Positions 59,398 through 64,000 of a DNA stretch of 64,000 bases are shown one piece after another. The DNA is from Deinococcus peraridilitoris DSM 19664 (GTDB taxonomy: Bacteria; Deinococcota; Deinococci; Deinococcales; Deinococcaceae). Position 1 is the first letter of the stretch, and each line of letters starts with the position of its first letter. A program made the position numbers and the translations under genes. The stretch spans positions 865,001 through 929,000 of the forward strand of contig NC_019793.1 in NCBI RefSeq assembly GCF_000317835.1, written 5' to 3'. Under the pieces are notes generated by a model. It saw nothing but the letters and a program-made list of their open reading frames with translations. It was not told the origin of the DNA and made no database searches.

Positions 59398-60723
59398 GTG
59401 TCGCACCCAAAAGAACAATCCAAGAATTTTGTAAATTCCCTCGATGAGGCGCACAGCGCTACCCAGGCGGTGCATGTCGGCCTGCAGCGTGGTCCGGGCG
59501 AGGGCGTCGGCCTGCCGATCTACGACGCGGTCGCCTGGGAGTTTCAGGATCTGGAGCACGCCGCGCACATCTTCGCGACGAACGACGGGCTGTCGTACAG
59601 CCGCATCGGCAACCCCACCCTCAGCGCCCTGGAGGCGCGTGTCAGTGCCCTGGAGGGCGCGCTGGGCGCGGTGGTGACGGGAACGGGTCAGGCAGCGACG
59701 CTGCTCTCCCTCATCACCCTGGCGCGCGCGGGTGACCACATCGTGGCGTCCGCCAGCCTGTTCGGTGGTACGGTCGCGCTGCTCACGAGTGTCCTGCCGA
59801 ATTTCGGCATCACCACCAGCCTTGTCGCCAATGACGCCGAGTCCATCCGGGCGGCCCTGCAGCCCAATACCCGCGCGGTTCTGGTCGAGACCATCGGCAA
59901 TCCGGCGCTGGACATTCCTGACTTTGGGGCCATCAGCGGCGTGACGCGCACGGCGGGCGTTCCATTGATCGTCGACAACACCTGGGGTGCGGTGGGCGCA
60001 TTGTGCCAGCCTTTTCGGCACGGCGCGGACATCATCGTCCATTCGCTGACCAAGTGGGCGGCAGGTCATGGTGCCGCGCTGGGAGGCGCGGTGCTGTGCC
60101 GCCCGGGCTTGGACTGTTCGGCAAACCCGCTGTTCAGCGAACATGACCGCGAAGGCGTCTCGCTCTGGCAGCGTCACGGTGAACTGGCCTTTTTGTGGCG
60201 GGCACGGCAGCTGGGCCTTTCGCAAATGGGCATGGTCCTGTCGCCCCAGCTTGCCAAGAGCATCTTTCAGGGCCTGGAGACCATGCAGTTGCGCGTCGAG
60301 CGTGAGTGCGCCACAACCCTGGCACTGGCACACTGGCTGCAGAGCCAACCCGGCGTGACCCAGGTCGCGTATCCGGGCCTGGAGAGTCACCCCTCGAACA
60401 CGCTGGCGCACCGTTACCTTCCCAGCGGGCCAGGCGCCGTCCTGACCTTCAACGTCGCGGGCGGTCTGGAGGGCGCTTCACGCTTTCTGAGCGCACTGAC
60501 CCTGATTCGCCGTGCAGCCAACCTGGGTGACACCCGCACCCTGGCCATTCATCCGTGGACCACCACGCACGGTCGCCTGGGGGAGGCAGCGCGCATTCAG
60601 GCCGGTGTCACGCCCGACCTGATCCGTCTGTCGGTGGGCCTTGAAGCCCCCGGGGATTTGCAGGCCGACTTGCGGCGAGCACTGGACGCGGCGCTCAGAA
60701 GCGAGCTGGTCTCCTCGGACTGA
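59398..60723 (+). CDS. metY: O-acetylhomoserine sulfhydrylase (aminocarboxypropyltransferase)
   Basis: A 441-residue Cys/Met-metabolism PLP enzyme that makes homocysteine from O-acetylhomoserine and sulfide. LSYSRIGNPTLSALEARVSALEG (~58), LIVDNTWGAVG, and the PLP lysine in VHSLTKWAAGHG (~223) are diagnostic. The GTG at 59398 has GGAGGA five bases upstream; an overlapping ATG at 59396 opens only a 12-codon frame. Controlled by the SAM riboswitch. No metX follows. Confidence 0.94.
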   Translation: MSHPKEQSKNFVNSLDEAHSATQAVHVGLQRGPGEGVGLPIYDAVAWEFQDLEHAAHIFATNDGLSYSRIGNPTLSALEARVSALEGALGAVVTGTGQAATLLSLITLARAGDHIVASASLFGGTVALLTSVLPNFGITTSLVANDAESIRAALQPNTRAVLVETIGNPALDIPDFGAISGVTRTAGVPLIVDNTWGAVGALCQPFRHGADIIVHSLTKWAAGHGAALGGAVLCRPGLDCSANPLFSEHDREGVSLWQRHGELAFLWRARQLGLSQMGMVLSPQLAKSIFQGLETMQLRVERECATTLALAHWLQSQPGVTQVAYPGLESHPSNTLAHRYLPSGPGAVLTFNVAGGLEGASRFLSALTLIRRAANLGDTRTLAIHPWTTTHGRLGEAARIQAGVTPDLIRLSVGLEAPGDLQADLRRALDAALRSELVSSD

Positions 60724-60749
60724 ATTTCGGCCCGCTGGCTGCACGCAGA

Positions 60750-60791
60750 AACCCGCCGCACAGGACAGCATCTTCCTGTGCAGCGGGTTTT
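60750..60791 (+). terminator. Terminator of metY
   Basis: AACCCGC and GCACAGGA (60750-60765) pair with TCCTGTGC and GCGGGTT (60774-60789) with one C-A mismatch, then TTTTCC. Confidence 0.85.
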
Positions 60792-60799
60792 CCTCAGCT

Positions 60800-62686
<1,887 letters not shown>

Positions 62687-62758
62687 GACGTCTCCTTTGT
62701 GCAGATGCGGTGCTCAGGGTAAAAGGCCCCACCAACTACAGCAGACCTGCATGAGCGC

Positions 62759-63736
62759 TCAGGCGTGGTCCGCCTGAGGAATCGCTTGAGGTTCGAAGCT
62801 GGGCCCGTGCGTTCTGGGTCCTTCGGGTGTCCAGTCAATGCGGTCAACGCACATGCGGCGCGCTGTTTTGTCTTTGTCCCAGGCGTGGTAGACGATGTAA
62901 TCGTGGCCGTCGGGTCCCTTGACGACGCAGTTGTGGCCGGGCCCGACCACCACGCCGGGAACGGACTGCAGAATCGTCGGTCCGTCCGAGGCCGGCTCGA
63001 CCCAGGGACCCAGCGGATGCGGCGCGACCGCGTACGAGACACCATAATTGGGTTCTTCCCAGGCGCCCCCGGAGTAGAACAGGTAGTACTGGCCGTCGTG
63101 CTTCACTGCGAACGGTCCTTCGAGGGTGTACCAGTCGTAAACGTTGCCGTACATCTCGCGGTTCTTCCGGAAAATCTGCCAGTCGCTCGTGGCGCGCAGT
63201 ACCGTGCGCGGCTCGCCTGCAAGGCGGGTCATGCTTTCCAGACGGTCGACGACCAGGGCCGTGCCCACCCGCTCACCGTCGAGAAAGTCACGGGCGTAAT
63301 AGAGATACCAGGTGCCATCGTCGTCCTGAAACGGGCTGGCGTCGATGGTAAAGGGATCGTCGGGAGTCAGAATGGCGCCCGCATCCCGGAAAGGACCTTC
63401 GGGTTTCTCGCTGATGGCCACACGAATCTGGTGGCCTTTGTCGCCGATACCCGCCGAGTAGTACATGTAGAACGCGCCGTCGTGAAAAGCAACCTCGGGT
63501 GCCCAGTAGTCCTGGGCGTTCTCGTCGGTTAACGGTTCGAGGGCGCCGCCCAGCGAGGTCCAGTCAACCAGGTCCTCAGAGCGCAGCACTTCGAATTTGT
63601 ATCCGCGCTGCGCGCCTTCTCCCCCGTCCTCGGGTGCGGCACCCGTTCCATACGCGTAGTACACGCCCTCATGGCGCAGAACGAACGGATCGGCAAAATA
63701 GCCGGACGTGACCGGATTCGTGTAGGTGCCTTTCAT
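62759..63736 (-). CDS. Glycoside hydrolase family 43 protein (arabinosidase/xylosidase-like)
   Basis: A 325-residue five-bladed beta-propeller enzyme. The catalytic base lies in SGYFADPFVLRHEG (~Asp16), the pKa-modulating Asp in TIDASPFQDDDGTWYLYY and the acid Glu in DWYTLEGPFAV. No signal peptide. It probably releases arabinose or xylose units in the cytoplasm. GGAGG abuts the ATG. Divergent from the gene starting at 63980. Confidence 0.92.
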   Translation of the reverse strand: MKGTYTNPVTSGYFADPFVLRHEGVYYAYGTGAAPEDGGEGAQRGYKFEVLRSEDLVDWTSLGGALEPLTDENAQDYWAPEVAFHDGAFYMYYSAGIGDKGHQIRVAISEKPEGPFRDAGAILTPDDPFTIDASPFQDDDGTWYLYYARDFLDGERVGTALVVDRLESMTRLAGEPRTVLRATSDWQIFRKNREMYGNVYDWYTLEGPFAVKHDGQYYLFYSGGAWEEPNYGVSYAVAPHPLGPWVEPASDGPTILQSVPGVVVGPGHNCVVKGPDGHDYIVYHAWDKDKTARRMCVDRIDWTPEGPRTHGPSFEPQAIPQADHA

Positions 63737-63863
63737 CCTCCGGATTTTGCCCCTTTGCAATCGAGAATGCAGGAGGCCAGCGCAAGGGTAAAGAGAGCCT
63801 GAAGAGCAAAAAGCGAAGGATGCAGTTGTTCGTGCACGTGAGGATGATAGGCTATTATTAATC

Positions 63864-63934
63864 GAAGCTTCAAAAATGGCGTGCTGCACCTTGCGTGAGA
63901 AGCAGGGCTGAAGCCATGCCAAACGAAAGTTTCG
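63864..63934. promoter_or_regulatory. Palindromic operator candidates in the GH43/transporter divergent region
   Basis: GAAGCTTC (63864-63871) and CGAAAGTTTCG (63924-63934) are palindromes of LacI/GalR-operator type in the 243-bp divergent intergenic region. The region is AT-richer near 63850 (CTATTATTAATC). Confidence 0.45.
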
Positions 63935-63979
63935 AAAACTGGCAGTACGGCCAACGAGGCCTATTTCAGGAGGAAACGC

Positions 63980-64000
63980 ATGTTGAACATCAAAAAGGCA
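63980..64000 (+). CDS. Start of a gene cut by the window end (MLNIKKA...)
   Basis: ATG at 63980 with AGGAGGAAACGC upstream. The seven visible residues (M-L-N-I-K-K-A) are basic, as at the start of a signal peptide. Next to GH2 and GH43 genes a sugar ABC transporter binding protein is likely, but this is a guess. Confidence 0.6.

Noticed and set aside
59396..59434. ATG-initiated frame as the metY start
   Set aside because: It stops after 12 codons; the GTG two bases later has the family N terminus and a well-placed GGAGGA.

Overview
The window is GC-rich bacterial chromosome that most likely comes from Deinococcus or a close relative. The reasons are the aromatic-degradation gene set (HpaB/HpaD/HpaE with a PucR regulator), a bacillithiol gene (bshB1), and a recurrent promoter layout in which a TAnnnT -10 box lies only 6-7 bases before ATG/GTG. 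That layout predicts leaderless mRNAs, a known habit of Deinococcus-Thermus. I saw no rRNA, tRNA, CRISPR array, prophage or insertion sequence. Species assignment is inference.

Layout. 0-6.4 kb: 3' part of a DUF1998-type helicase, a secreted protein, an aldehyde dehydrogenase and a 2-oxoacid dehydrogenase E1 pair. 6.5-10.7 kb: a sugar-sensor-like diguanylate cyclase and release factor 3 (prfC) behind what looks like a leader-peptide attenuator. 10.7-15.5 kb: a minus-strand organic-acid block (MFS transporter, tartrate/D-malate dehydrogenase, haloacetate-dehalogenase-like hydrolase, glycerate 2-kinase). 15.6-18.5 kb: a secreted hydrolase and an oligoendopeptidase F gene broken by an 8-bp tandem duplication. 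18.5-24.2 kb: a GntR-regulated LIV-type ABC importer. 24.4-29.4 kb: an SDR, a TetR regulator, hisC and a DUF11-type lipoprotein.

29.6-43.2 kb: a PucR regulator divergent from a homoprotocatechuate (4-hydroxyphenylacetate) catabolic operon. It holds a DapA-type aldolase, a FAH-type isomerase/decarboxylase, HpaE, HpaB, HpaD, two VOC proteins and one unknown small protein. A second LIV-type importer follows, with permease and ATPase fused in one chain. HpaB hydroxylates the ring, HpaD opens it, HpaE oxidises the semialdehyde, and the FAH protein and aldolase would finish the path. HpaC, HpaF and HpaH are not visible. 43.2-46.2 kb: decayed GGDEF and GAF genes around a membrane protein.

46.3-64 kb: plsY, bshB1, asd (behind a second leader-peptide/terminator module encoding a Thr-Leu-Thr-Thr-Ile run), a galactofuranose-type glycan operon (glycosyltransferase, glf, GH1-RmlD fusion), an HD-GYP phosphodiesterase, ychF, a MazG-like protein, an unassigned structured RNA, rtcB, an SAM-I riboswitch controlling metY, and a GH2/GH43 glycan-use locus next to the first codons of a further gene.

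The most novel material is in RNA-level control: the paired leaderless leader-peptide modules at prfC and asd, and the orphan structured RNA near 57.3 kb.
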